From: a virus
Direction: 5' to 3' (one strand)
IMG/VR virus record: IMGVR_UViG_3300032736_000416
Span: 1-51,016 of that record
DNA: 51,016 nucleotides
The position numbers and the translations under genes were made by a program. Below are positions 11,080-21,122 of the stretch, piece by piece (position 1 is the stretch's first letter; each line of letters opens with the position of its first letter). The notes under the pieces were generated by a model that searched no databases, was not told the origin of the DNA, and worked only from the letters and a program-made list of their open reading frames with translations.

Positions 11080-14000
11080 TAATATGATGCAACTGCTCGT
11101 AGATCTTGAATCTTCGGTACGTAGATAGGATCTTTAGTTTTCATAATAATTTTAATAGCAAATGATGTAAATTCAGGAAGATTAGAAATACTATATTTAA
11201 ACTCTTGATATGATTTTTGAGAATCAAATTGAGGGGCAATATTATTAGCGTAAGAAGCTAATACATTTATATCTGGTTCACCTTCGGTGTTGAAGAAGTA
11301 CCAATCTAAATCTTCAAAGTTAGATTGAGCTGATAATTCTTTAAATTTATATAATATTTGAATATCTTTAGTATCAACAACATTAGCTGTAATTCGCACA
11401 TCAATTGATGTGCCGGAATTATTAATCACAACTTCTTTGGTAATATATTTTGCTAAAGCAGAACTATTTTTTGAAGAAATTTCTGAATAATAATCAATAC
11501 CATTACTGAATGTAATAGTTCCGATTTCATTAAATTGAGATTCTCCATCAACGATATCATTATAAAAAATAATATCACCAACTCTAAAAATATCCGAAAC
11601 TTGATTTGAAATATTTGGATTTCTTGAGAAAGCACTACCAACAGTAATTCTGCTAACGTAATCTCCGTTAATTGGATCTTTGTCGTTTTCTACAGTTAGT
11701 TCTTTAGAAATATTATCCCATTTAACAATTTTGCCGCTAATAATGTTATCGTATTTTTCATTAATATTACTTGGGTTGAATGCAACAATTGTAGTACCAA
11801 CTTCAAAATCTGCACTTAATTCATTAATACCACCCGTAACAATTGAAACATCTACTCCGTCAAGATTGGCTAGTGGTTGGGATTGAGATGAAAAGAATAA
11901 AGCTTCGTTTGGTACAAAAGAAGATGGCGTTAATAATTTAACCCAAATTTTTCCTCCTTGATATTTGACGATAGTTCCTCTAGCTCCAGAAAATTCTCCC
12001 CGTACAGTTTGATTAACAATAATTGGGGTAGTTCCATTTCCAGAAATTTGTATAGTATAAAGTGGCAAGAATTTAATTATTTGATATCTCTTACCAAATC
12101 TATCTTCTTGGCCAGTAGCATTCTCTACACGATTTGATGAAGTTTTAACACTAGCAACACGCAAATCAATTACAGGAGATAGATATGATTTTGTTGATGA
12201 TAAATTAACTTTATAAGTAAGTGAACGATCAAGCGAATTCATAATTTCATTAATTTTTGAACATAACATTTTTTGATTTAAGAAAAAATGTTCCTCATTC
12301 AAGAAAGTTTTTTCAAATTCTGGCGTATGCGAATACGAAATATAATTGGTTGTGTTGGAATCAACAGGAACAACATTAGTTGTTTTTATAAATGTATTGA
12401 TATTTGTTTGTGGTGGTTGAATGTAATTTACGTGAGCAAATAATCTTTCGTACTTTCTATTGTAAGAAGCATATGATTTTTTTCCTCCTCCAATAGAATT
12501 AGAACCAGCTCTTGTGGGAGCAACTAAATTATAATAATCAATGCCAGAATTCTGCACCCTAAACAATGTATTGTTTAATACTGATCCAGAAAAACCACCA
12601 ATATTTTCTAAACCTCTAAAAAATACATACGACTTGCCAGAATCTTCAAAACCATTGTCACGATGATTTACTTTAATTACCGAATTATTGTTTTTAAATA
12701 AAGAAGAAGTTGCGTTGGAATTAGCTAAAGCATAAGTTTGAATTATATCAGAACTTAATTTTTCATATCCAAGATTTTTATTGGTTAATAAAAGATCCGC
12801 CGATCTAGTAATATCAAATTCTGCTCTATATAAATTAAATTTAATATCTTCAAATAAGTCTTCAACCCAGTTATCAATATTTTGTGACTTATAGAGTGAT
12901 CCAAGCAAAGGTTGAGATGTAATTGAAATGCCACTTGTAATTTCAGTTTCTGTTAATCTAGACGCCCATAACTCATATTCTGCTGAATCAGTTTCTATGC
13001 ATAGTGCATATTCTGTGCCATTTTGTAAATATACCGGATATTCAAAATTAAATTTTGTTGGTACTACTGATGGAGTAGATCCAGCTTGATCAATTGAAAT
13101 ACCCATTCTGACTGCGGGAGAATCTATTTCAATAATAGATTCAATAACAGCACCGCTTGATCCAGATCCTGTCCCACGAATGACCACAGAAGGGGGCTCA
13201 GTGTACCCAGAACCCGTGAGAACTAAGTTTGCGTTATATATTCTCCCTCCAGAGACATTGACTGTTCCAGAGGCAGTACTGCCGCCAGGAAGCTGCGGGC
13301 TTTCAATTGTGATAACTGCACTATTATATAACTGACCCACAGTTTTAATAATTAAATCAACAATTTTACCGGAATCTTTCGCTATTGTTACTGTTAAATT
13401 TTGAGCAGTTGTATTATTAAATTGAGTTAATGAAAGAATTTCTAAAATTTCACTTTGAAGGAATACAATTCCATTGTGATTATTTAAAACTAATGTATAT
13501 ACTTGATCGTTATTTAATACAACTTCTCCTACATTAGATGGTGTTAATGTATTATTATTTTTATCAATGACTTTTTCAATTGGTCCAGAAGCTCCAGAAG
13601 TTTTGCCGAAAACATTCTCGCCAATTTTTAATGTTATTGTTCCATTCGTAAAAACTTTTAAATAGGTGCTTGGTAGTAATGTAGTTTCTGTACCAGGAAC
13701 AATATATTTTCCTGGCTTTCCTATGTCCATATTGGAGAGGTATACTCTTAATGGAATTGTTTTACTTTTCTTTTTGAAGAATAATTCTATTTCAGTAACA
13801 AAAACACCACCATCAAAATTTTCTACTTTAAATGTTTGACTTAGTGGATTTGGTCTTTCTTTATTACTAGTTATGTTGTCTACAAGTTGAACACCTTCGT
13901 TTGCCTTGAAGTGGGCAGGCATCGTGGAAATAATTCCAGCTGGGTTTTCTGGCAAAGTACCAATAGAATAGAACTTAGATTCGGCAAATGTATCTACGTT

Positions 14001-17000
14001 CTCCTTAGTGATATCAGAAAAGCTTGAAGTAAATCTAATTGTTTTTATGCCAGAAGAAAAATATAAATCTTCTGAAGTATCATCATAAGATAAAATTTGA
14101 ATATCATTGGTCCAGGAAGTATTTTCTGTGGGAGCTTTTCCTGCAGGAATTACAATAATACCACTAGCATTTCCATTATTATCCGTGATGATTGGTGAAT
14201 TAAATGTTGTTAGACTGTTGCCGGGAATTCCTGTATAATTTGAATCTGGATTAGCCCATCTACTTACACTTTGCCCATCTATAAATGGATATACTTGTGT
14301 TTTTGGTTTTAATCTAGTAATTTTAAATTTAATTGGAATAGATCTGGTAAAATAATGAATTGAAGAAACAACTGAATTATTACCGGCCTTTTTATTTGTT
14401 ACTCCTTTAGCCGTCTCATTATTATTTGGACTAATATTAGAAGAACTTGCGACAGAAGCTATGCGAACAGTTGAAGTAGATTCATCAGTATTAATTTCGC
14501 TAAATGAATTTATATTAAAAAATACTTTATCAGCACCAATCCAATTTATAACAAATGAATTATAAAAACTAGAGAACGAATCTTTAATATCTGGTTTAGC
14601 TAAAAATACATCAAATAAATGAGTATTGTTATCGCTGATGAGAGGAACAATATCAGTATTATACCATCTGTCTACTGTTGGGGAAAGAGATAAATCACCA
14701 ACATATTGTAAAACTACAAACGGATTTGGATTGATTGTTTTGGTAGCAAAATTATTTCCTAAGAGTTTAATATTTTTATATGGTAACGTAATAATGTCTC
14801 CCGACTTTTGATATCCAGCATTTTGTCTTTCGTCACTTCTAGTAAATATTTCTTTCAATTCAAAACAATCTTCTTTAACTTGAGATCTCAAAATGGATTG
14901 CTGTGTATCAATTGAACACTTATAATCAATTGATTTAATATTTCCTACGCCATGAGTTTCAAAATTATCTACAATAAAGCCACTCTTAAATCTATCAATA
15001 CCAATCTCATCTTTAATTTGCATATTAAGAGCCTGTTGCTCTAAAATACTAAGTGTTGTATAATATTCAAGTCGCTCAATTCTTTTCTCTAGTTTGCCAA
15101 TATCACGCATTGTATAACGACGATTATCTAAAGTCGTTATACGAACATCTTTGCTTGTGTTAGTAAATGATGGAACATAAACATAATACAATGCAATAGC
15201 ACCATCAATATTTTTTGGCTTGGCGGGTGCAATAGATGAATTGCCTTCCTTTACAATAAATTTACCATCTTTATCCAAAAAGATACCATCAATTCTATCA
15301 AGATATTGAGTTTCTGAGAATGAGAAAGTAAACTCTAGATTTGTATCTGGAGCTGGCGTAGAAGAAATTGCTCCAGAAGGACCATTAAAATTAATATAAT
15401 TTGTTTGACCCAAAATACTCTTATCTTGAAAACCAGAAATGATAGTATTTGAGTCAGATTTTGGTCTAAAATCAATTACATCACGCAGAGAAATATTGCC
15501 ATTCACGGCAGAATTAAACATCGGAATATCTTCTGGTCCAACTCCAGCCTCATGTAAATAAGAATCTACAGTACAAAAATCTCCACCCGAATGTTCAAAG
15601 TAATCAAAGCTGATTACAAGTTGTCCTACGGGTGCTTCAAAACCGGGTTTCAAAACTAATCGTGAAACATCATACAAGGTATCTCTTTGACCATCATCAA
15701 AAGTAAATCTATTGGTTACATCACTTCCAGAAATTAAATTGCCGTCAGTATCAACTAATGGGGGATTTGTTAAAGATCCTTCATAAACATAATTTAATTT
15801 AAATCCATCTGAATAAGAAAAAATATCAATTTCTTCGGTGTCATAATCTTTTCCTCTTAATGGAATAACCTTATCCCCAGAAGAAATTACAACAATTCTT
15901 TTATTTCTAACAACAGTTTTTAATTTTGGTTTTGCTTTACTAACTTCAATTGTAGTAGATAATTTTAACTTAGGAAAATTAGATTGAATATTACCAAAGA
16001 AATTTTGAGGTAGATTTAAAGTTACACTACCAGCAATTAAACCACCTTCAGAAGAAGAAGATTGCAATACAATATATCTTGGATTAATATAAAGAACATC
16101 TCCATTTTGTACAGTAGTAGAACTACCTTTATCAATTACCGTAACCAAGAAATTTTCTTTAGTGTAATTTACAAATCTTTGTGTACCAAATTCTAATTGA
16201 GCAACGAAAGTAATAATACCACCCGAAGATGTGCCTTCAGTAATGAAATCTTTTCTTGCGTAATATTTAAATTTAGAATCGGCAAAATCTTTAATTAAAG
16301 ATTTGATTTGATTTGATCCTGTAGGAAATATTAAAGAGGAATTGTCATTATTATCAATTTTGGGTAGTATTTTTATAACACTTACATTTGTTACACTATT
16401 TTTTAATACATACGATAAATAAATTCTTGACTTTTTGGGACCATTTGGTTCTGTAGCATATTCAACAATATTTCTTACAGTAACTCCTTCGTCATCAGTA
16501 AAAAGAATTAAATCTCCCTGCCTCAAATCTCTGGCAGTATTTCCATCAAAACCATTACACTCAATATACTTACTCCCAGCAATACCAGAGAAAGTAAATT
16601 CGGTTATAATTTTAAAAGTATAAAATTTAGATTCATTTACTTGAATATCTGCAGTAAATTTATTTGAATTGGACGAACCATATTCGCAGCTAAAAGATTT
16701 AATATTTTCTGGTGTGTAAGTTAATACTGTATTTCTATACATTACAGGAATAACTTTTGCTGACGTAGCTATAGTAGATTCAGATGTAATTGTTACGGTG
16801 GGTGGTTGTAAATATTGAGTAGAAATAAAACTTCTATCAAGAATTTCAATTCTATAAACTGAACTTCCTTCAATTTTAACTAAAATTTTTGAGCTATCAA
16901 ATGTAATACCATCAATTGATATTTCTGGATTTACATACCCAAGCCCTCTATTAACTACAATAAAATGAGAAATAGTATTTTCTTGAGCAATTTTGAGATT

Positions 17001-19193
17001 ATTTCCAACTTCATCAAAAATTGTTTCTCCTGAAGTGAATGTTCCGGATAATGTTTTTATAAACAATGTATTTCCGAAAGAATACCCTAAATTAGAAGCT
17101 CCCTCAATAACACCATATGCGCCGCTTTGTGTTCCTGTTACATATTTACCAGCAGAAAATTTTTGGTTAATAAAATTATTTTCTGAAGCAATACTATCCA
17201 AAGAAAGTTTGGTGAAAAATAATGGATTGAAATAATTAAAACCAAATGTGGCATTATAAGCTACACTACCATCATTTAATTTGCCCTTAGAAAGAACAAC
17301 ATCATTATCTGAATTAAATCCTTCTCCTTCACTAATAAAAGAAATATTCTTTGGTTTAGCTACACCAACTATAGGAGTAATAATTTCACCGTAATCTATA
17401 ATTCTACCATACTCATTTAAATTTGCAAAAGCATCAGATTCTGATATAAATAATGATCTTGATTTAGAAGAACCAAATTCATCATAGTCTTTAAAATATG
17501 TTTCTAGCAAATTGGTTTTACCATAAACAGTTAACTCTAAAAATTGCGAACCAAAACCATATTCTTCTCTAGTAACTATAGAATAAGCGATTGGCTTTAC
17601 TGAATCAACAGTAGATACGTCACCAAAATCTCTTGTTTTAATAAACCATAAGGTGTTCATGGTATCTAAAAATGTATCAAAATTTTCGTCAGTTAAAACT
17701 CCGAGAGGAAATATATTATTAGTTACATTAATATGAATAGTTTTAATACCATATCCTATGTCAAATTTTTGTCCTCTTCGGTCAATAGTTTTTTTATTTG
17801 TGCTACTAGATTGCAATCCATTAGTACCAATTGAACCATCGTTAAAAGTACAATTTAAATAAATCGTTGGATATGAAGTTACCTCAGCCCCAACATCACT
17901 TAAAGGTACTGTACCATATACATTAGATATTTTAAATTCTGTTAATCCTCTTGATTTTATATTTACATTATCACGAACTAAAGTATCCCTAGCTTTATTA
18001 ATTTCTACGTACTTAGTTTCGTCATTTACAATTTCATATCCCCTCACATAAGCTTTTCCAGAACCAATAGAAGCTATTAATTTTCTTGATGCTTCTTCTG
18101 GTAATAAACCATTTACTAAATTTGTTTCAGAATTTTTTGGGTAAATTCCCAAGTTATTATTTTTTTGATAATATTCTCTAACTTCAATCGGGAAATCCTT
18201 TACAACATAATCTCCAGATTCGTCAAAAGTTCTGCGAGCTAAGGTGCTTTCAATTAAAGAATAATCTGCTTTTGTAATTATATTTTGAACAACGCCTGAC
18301 TTTACTGTAATTAATTGAATAAAATTCTTTGTTGTAATATCATTAAGTCCATATTTTTTTAGATCTAATGTAATTCTTAAACGATGTGCTCCTGGCGAAG
18401 AAAAGTTTGAATATCCTCTAGAATTATCATATAAACTAGAATCTTGTTCTGGAGTTACGATATCTTCTATAACATCAAAACCAACTTTTATTGAAGGTTT
18501 ATCATAATACTTATCTACAATAATGAGTTGCTCATCATTCTTCACAAAAAATCCATTTACAAAATAAATTCCTTCTTGAACTTTTACACCAGAAGCAAAT
18601 CCCATTGCAGGACTTTCTAAAAATGACAAGTCCCCTGTATCAGGATCTAATATTTCAATAGATGTTGGCAAAACACTTTTATCAGTTCCTACGACAAGTA
18701 GGGGGATATTAATACCATCAATAACTTCTAAAGTTTCTCCTTGTCTAAATGTGGCCTCTTCCCCAGAGTTACCGCTATTTAAATATTCAACATACAAAGT
18801 ATCAGCCGAAGCATCTGTAGCATATTCAATTTCTAAAATAATAGCGGTAACACCTGAAGTGATACCTTGCAATGTTTGACCAACTAATTTCTTAATGTCG
18901 TATTTTTTAAAGACAATTTTATCCCCTTCAGAAACAGCTACTTCAGAAACTGAAGACAACTTTACAAAATTGACTTTTGTGTTAAGACCTACTTCACCAG
19001 GAATTACTAAATCTCCTTGCTTAAATTGGTACTTACCGTGATTTTCAATTTGATTTTGTAAAATTGATTGTAAACTAGTTAATTCTCTAGTTTGTATAGC
19101 ATATCCTGGACGAAAAAGAATTTTATAAAAATTCTTATCTTCCGAATAATTGTCAAAATACGGAGATATATTAAGATTTGTCTTTTGTGACAT
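11079..19193 (-). CDS. Giant DUF4815-type virion protein, 2,704 aa
   Basis: The N-terminus matches the DUF4815 pattern of cyanophage virion proteins: SPYFDNYSEDKNFYKILFRP, then GYAIQTRELTSLQSILQNQI and GDLVIPGEVG. The gene occupies the place of T4 gp9/gp10, just downstream of gp8. Later parts contain repeated beta-rich segments, including a GSGYTEPPSVVIRGTGSG module near residue 2000 that is shared with gp8 and other proteins here. It is far larger than T4 gp10, so several baseplate or tail-pin functions may be combined. The DUF4815 family has no defined biochemical function to my knowledge; baseplate/fibre attachment is inferred from gene order. Confidence 0.8.
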   Translation of the reverse strand: MSQKTNLNISPYFDNYSEDKNFYKILFRPGYAIQTRELTSLQSILQNQIENHGKYQFKQGDLVIPGEVGLNTKVNFVKLSSVSEVAVSEGDKIVFKKYDIKKLVGQTLQGITSGVTAIILEIEYATDASADTLYVEYLNSGNSGEEATFRQGETLEVIDGINIPLLVVGTDKSVLPTSIEILDPDTGDLSFLESPAMGFASGVKVQEGIYFVNGFFVKNDEQLIIVDKYYDKPSIKVGFDVIEDIVTPEQDSSLYDNSRGYSNFSSPGAHRLRITLDLKKYGLNDITTKNFIQLITVKSGVVQNIITKADYSLIESTLARRTFDESGDYVVKDFPIEVREYYQKNNNLGIYPKNSETNLVNGLLPEEASRKLIASIGSGKAYVRGYEIVNDETKYVEINKARDTLVRDNVNIKSRGLTEFKISNVYGTVPLSDVGAEVTSYPTIYLNCTFNDGSIGTNGLQSSSTNKKTIDRRGQKFDIGYGIKTIHINVTNNIFPLGVLTDENFDTFLDTMNTLWFIKTRDFGDVSTVDSVKPIAYSIVTREEYGFGSQFLELTVYGKTNLLETYFKDYDEFGSSKSRSLFISESDAFANLNEYGRIIDYGEIITPIVGVAKPKNISFISEGEGFNSDNDVVLSKGKLNDGSVAYNATFGFNYFNPLFFTKLSLDSIASENNFINQKFSAGKYVTGTQSGAYGVIEGASNLGYSFGNTLFIKTLSGTFTSGETIFDEVGNNLKIAQENTISHFIVVNRGLGYVNPEISIDGITFDSSKILVKIEGSSVYRIEILDRSFISTQYLQPPTVTITSESTIATSAKVIPVMYRNTVLTYTPENIKSFSCEYGSSNSNKFTADIQVNESKFYTFKIITEFTFSGIAGSKYIECNGFDGNTARDLRQGDLILFTDDEGVTVRNIVEYATEPNGPKKSRIYLSYVLKNSVTNVSVIKILPKIDNNDNSSLIFPTGSNQIKSLIKDFADSKFKYYARKDFITEGTSSGGIITFVAQLEFGTQRFVNYTKENFLVTVIDKGSSTTVQNGDVLYINPRYIVLQSSSSEGGLIAGSVTLNLPQNFFGNIQSNFPKLKLSTTIEVSKAKPKLKTVVRNKRIVVISSGDKVIPLRGKDYDTEEIDIFSYSDGFKLNYVYEGSLTNPPLVDTDGNLISGSDVTNRFTFDDGQRDTLYDVSRLVLKPGFEAPVGQLVISFDYFEHSGGDFCTVDSYLHEAGVGPEDIPMFNSAVNGNISLRDVIDFRPKSDSNTIISGFQDKSILGQTNYINFNGPSGAISSTPAPDTNLEFTFSFSETQYLDRIDGIFLDKDGKFIVKEGNSSIAPAKPKNIDGAIALYYVYVPSFTNTSKDVRITTLDNRRYTMRDIGKLEKRIERLEYYTTLSILEQQALNMQIKDEIGIDRFKSGFIVDNFETHGVGNIKSIDYKCSIDTQQSILRSQVKEDCFELKEIFTRSDERQNAGYQKSGDIITLPYKNIKLLGNNFATKTINPNPFVVLQYVGDLSLSPTVDRWYNTDIVPLISDNNTHLFDVFLAKPDIKDSFSSFYNSFVINWIGADKVFFNINSFSEINTDESTSTVRIASVASSSNISPNNNETAKGVTNKKAGNNSVVSSIHYFTRSIPIKFKITRLKPKTQVYPFIDGQSVSRWANPDSNYTGIPGNSLTTFNSPIITDNNGNASGIIVIPAGKAPTENTSWTNDIQILSYDDTSEDLYFSSGIKTIRFTSSFSDITKENVDTFAESKFYSIGTLPENPAGIISTMPAHFKANEGVQLVDNITSNKERPNPLSQTFKVENFDGGVFVTEIELFFKKKSKTIPLRVYLSNMDIGKPGKYIVPGTETTLLPSTYLKVFTNGTITLKIGENVFGKTSGASGPIEKVIDKNNNTLTPSNVGEVVLNNDQVYTLVLNNHNGIVFLQSEILEILSLTQFNNTTAQNLTVTIAKDSGKIVDLIIKTVGQLYNSAVITIESPQLPGGSTASGTVNVSGGRIYNANLVLTGSGYTEPPSVVIRGTGSGSSGAVIESIIEIDSPAVRMGISIDQAGSTPSVVPTKFNFEYPVYLQNGTEYALCIETDSAEYELWASRLTETEITSGISITSQPLLGSLYKSQNIDNWVEDLFEDIKFNLYRAEFDITRSADLLLTNKNLGYEKLSSDIIQTYALANSNATSSLFKNNNSVIKVNHRDNGFEDSGKSYVFFRGLENIGGFSGSVLNNTLFRVQNSGIDYYNLVAPTRAGSNSIGGGKKSYASYNRKYERLFAHVNYIQPPQTNINTFIKTTNVVPVDSNTTNYISYSHTPEFEKTFLNEEHFFLNQKMLCSKINEIMNSLDRSLTYKVNLSSTKSYLSPVIDLRVASVKTSSNRVENATGQEDRFGKRYQIIKFLPLYTIQISGNGTTPIIVNQTVRGEFSGARGTIVKYQGGKIWVKLLTPSSFVPNEALFFSSQSQPLANLDGVDVSIVTGGINELSADFEVGTTIVAFNPSNINEKYDNIISGKIVKWDNISKELTVENDKDPINGDYVSRITVGSAFSRNPNISNQVSDIFRVGDIIFYNDIVDGESQFNEIGTITFSNGIDYYSEISSKNSSALAKYITKEVVINNSGTSIDVRITANVVDTKDIQILYKFKELSAQSNFEDLDWYFFNTEGEPDINVLASYANNIAPQFDSQKSYQEFKYSISNLPEFTSFAIKIIMKTKDPIYVPKIQDLRAVASY

Positions 19194-19223
19194 TTGAAAT
19201 TACTGGCAAATTTTATACAAAAA

Positions 19224-21083
19224 TTAGAATTCAATAACTAATTTGATATCTTCGATTTGATCGGGAGCCCTAGTGATGATCCTTCTATTCTCTATGTATA
19301 TTAGTTCGCCAGAGTTATTTTCGATTTCTGGCATTGCCATACCATCGTTAAAAGTGGAACCTAAAATTACAGTTCCGTCAGTGAGAGCAGTATCAACTGT
19401 ACCAGAAGCACCAGAAAGTTCGCCAGTAATAGGAGCAGCTTGATCAGGTTGAAAAGTTCTAACTACACCCTTGTCTGTATGGTATTCTGGTTTTTGAATA
19501 TACTTTAATACACCAGAAGTAGTACTATCAGCATCTAAAGTCCAAGAAACAACTGTTCCGTAAGCAATACCACCTTCTACTTCTTGAGAAATAAATTCAT
19601 CTGGTTGATAATCTGCAGTCGCATCATCAATTTTTACTGCATATAGTCCATTTAATGTATTTGCAGTTGCAATATCGGTGGTTCCTTTATCAAGTGGATT
19701 TTTAATGATACCAATTCTTCTAAAATCATTATCTACTGGGAAGTCTCCCGAACCTTCGTCATAGGTTAAGCGAATGTTAAGCATAACACGCTTACCATTA
19801 AGTTCGTGCTCCATATTAAAACCATGACCACCTTGAGGTGGAATAATAGGCTCAAGGGCTCCATTGGCATTACCAGCTACAGTAACGGGAGTTAATAAAG
19901 TCTCATTTGTAAATAATCCATATGCTGTTTCTTCGCTACCTACGCCAGTAACAAGAGGCACCGAAGCATAAGTATATCCAGAACCGCTTTCAATAATCTC
20001 AGTACTAGTTAATGCACCGCTTGCGATAACAAGTTTAACTACACCGCCAATGCCATCACCAACAATAGGAGCATACACAGTTCCGTTAGGAAGATTACTA
20101 CCAAAATCTTTAATTAAAACTACATCAATAGCCCCATCTACAACTTGAGCTTCTACAGATAGTCTAGATGCATTTGTTGTTGCAGCAATAGGCATAAAAT
20201 CGGTAGATAGGAATTTAATTACGTCATCCGTTGGGATAGTGTACATATACTTCCAAACATACTGAGCAGTTCCTGTAGGCTCTCTATAAATTCCACCAGA
20301 ATACGATCCCTGACCGGGAGCGGGAATACTTCTTGGTTCGTATGTTGCATTTCTGCCAATTGGGTATAATGGGGATTCTCCATTATACAGACACTTAAAT
20401 ACTTCATAATCTGAATTAATTGTGTAGAATTTAGCATCATAAATTGAAGTTGCTCCAGTGGCGGTAGGATTTCCAGTTTGATATCCATCAGTGGTTGCCG
20501 AATAATTTGGCTTCCACATATCATACTTTGGATTTACTACAATATTCCAGTTATATCTTCTAATAACTGAACGAGCATATTTTGAAGTAATTCTTTTTGC
20601 TGCTATTAAATCATCGTAAATATCATACTTTTCCGATTGATTGTCGTGAGGTAGAGGTGGAAGATCTTCGTTTCCAAATCTATAAACACCAGTTTTAGCT
20701 TCTGCTCCTGTATTAACAGTACCATTCCAACCTTTTAAAGTAGACCCAATTGGAGGAATTGAACTATTGCTGGGACCAATGTTAGAAAGAATTAAACTAT
20801 TTTCGTTATCTCTTCTGACAGAAGCTCGGAATATTGAGGTAGCAAAAGAAGTACCAACATATACAAAGTCATTTTCTTCAAACGAAATATCTGTTTGGTT
20901 ATAAATTTCTAAATACGCATCCCATCTTTGTGCTCTACCGACAAAGAAGTACATATTTGCAAGTTCTTCACTTGGACCTTCTTCAAGAAGAAGAGAATTT
21001 TCGTCATAATAATCATCGCCCAACGATCTCAAAAATTGTTGAGCGTTAAAAATTCTAAATTTTTCTGAGATAATAGCAGCCAT
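19224..21083 (-). CDS. 8: Baseplate wedge protein gp8-like
   Basis: A 619-residue protein. N-terminal features recall the gp8 of T4-like cyanophages: FRIFNAQQFLRSL, then NMYFFVGRAQRW, DDLIAAKRITSKYARSVIRR YNW, FYTINSDYEVFKCLYN and YVWKYMYTIPTDDVIKFLSTD. T4 gp8 is about 334 residues, so this is an enlarged version with a C-terminal extension carrying a GSGYTYASVP module near residue 369. Gp8 is part of the baseplate wedge. The gene follows the gp7-position gene with a late promoter between them. Confidence 0.8.
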   Translation of the reverse strand: MAAIISEKFRIFNAQQFLRSLGDDYYDENSLLLEEGPSEELANMYFFVGRAQRWDAYLEIYNQTDISFEENDFVYVGTSFATSIFRASVRRDNENSLILSNIGPSNSSIPPIGSTLKGWNGTVNTGAEAKTGVYRFGNEDLPPLPHDNQSEKYDIYDDLIAAKRITSKYARSVIRRYNWNIVVNPKYDMWKPNYSATTDGYQTGNPTATGATSIYDAKFYTINSDYEVFKCLYNGESPLYPIGRNATYEPRSIPAPGQGSYSGGIYREPTGTAQYVWKYMYTIPTDDVIKFLSTDFMPIAATTNASRLSVEAQVVDGAIDVVLIKDFGSNLPNGTVYAPIVGDGIGGVVKLVIASGALTSTEIIESGSGYTYASVPLVTGVGSEETAYGLFTNETLLTPVTVAGNANGALEPIIPPQGGHGFNMEHELNGKRVMLNIRLTYDEGSGDFPVDNDFRRIGIIKNPLDKGTTDIATANTLNGLYAVKIDDATADYQPDEFISQEVEGGIAYGTVVSWTLDADSTTSGVLKYIQKPEYHTDKGVVRTFQPDQAAPITGELSGASGTVDTALTDGTVILGSTFNDGMAMPEIENNSGELIYIENRRIITRAPDQIEDIKLVIEF

Positions 21084-21112
21084 TTAAAAGATCTCGTTTA
21101 CTTTTTCTTTTA

Positions 21113-21120
21113 TATTTATA
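21113..21120 (-). promoter_or_regulatory. T4-type late promoter TATAAATA before gp8
   Basis: Minus strand TATAAATA lies 30 bp before the gp8 ATG, in the 39-bp gap after the 2,854-residue gene. It matches the late consensus exactly and would give gp8 and later genes an extra start site. Confidence 0.6.
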
Positions 21121-21122
21121 TC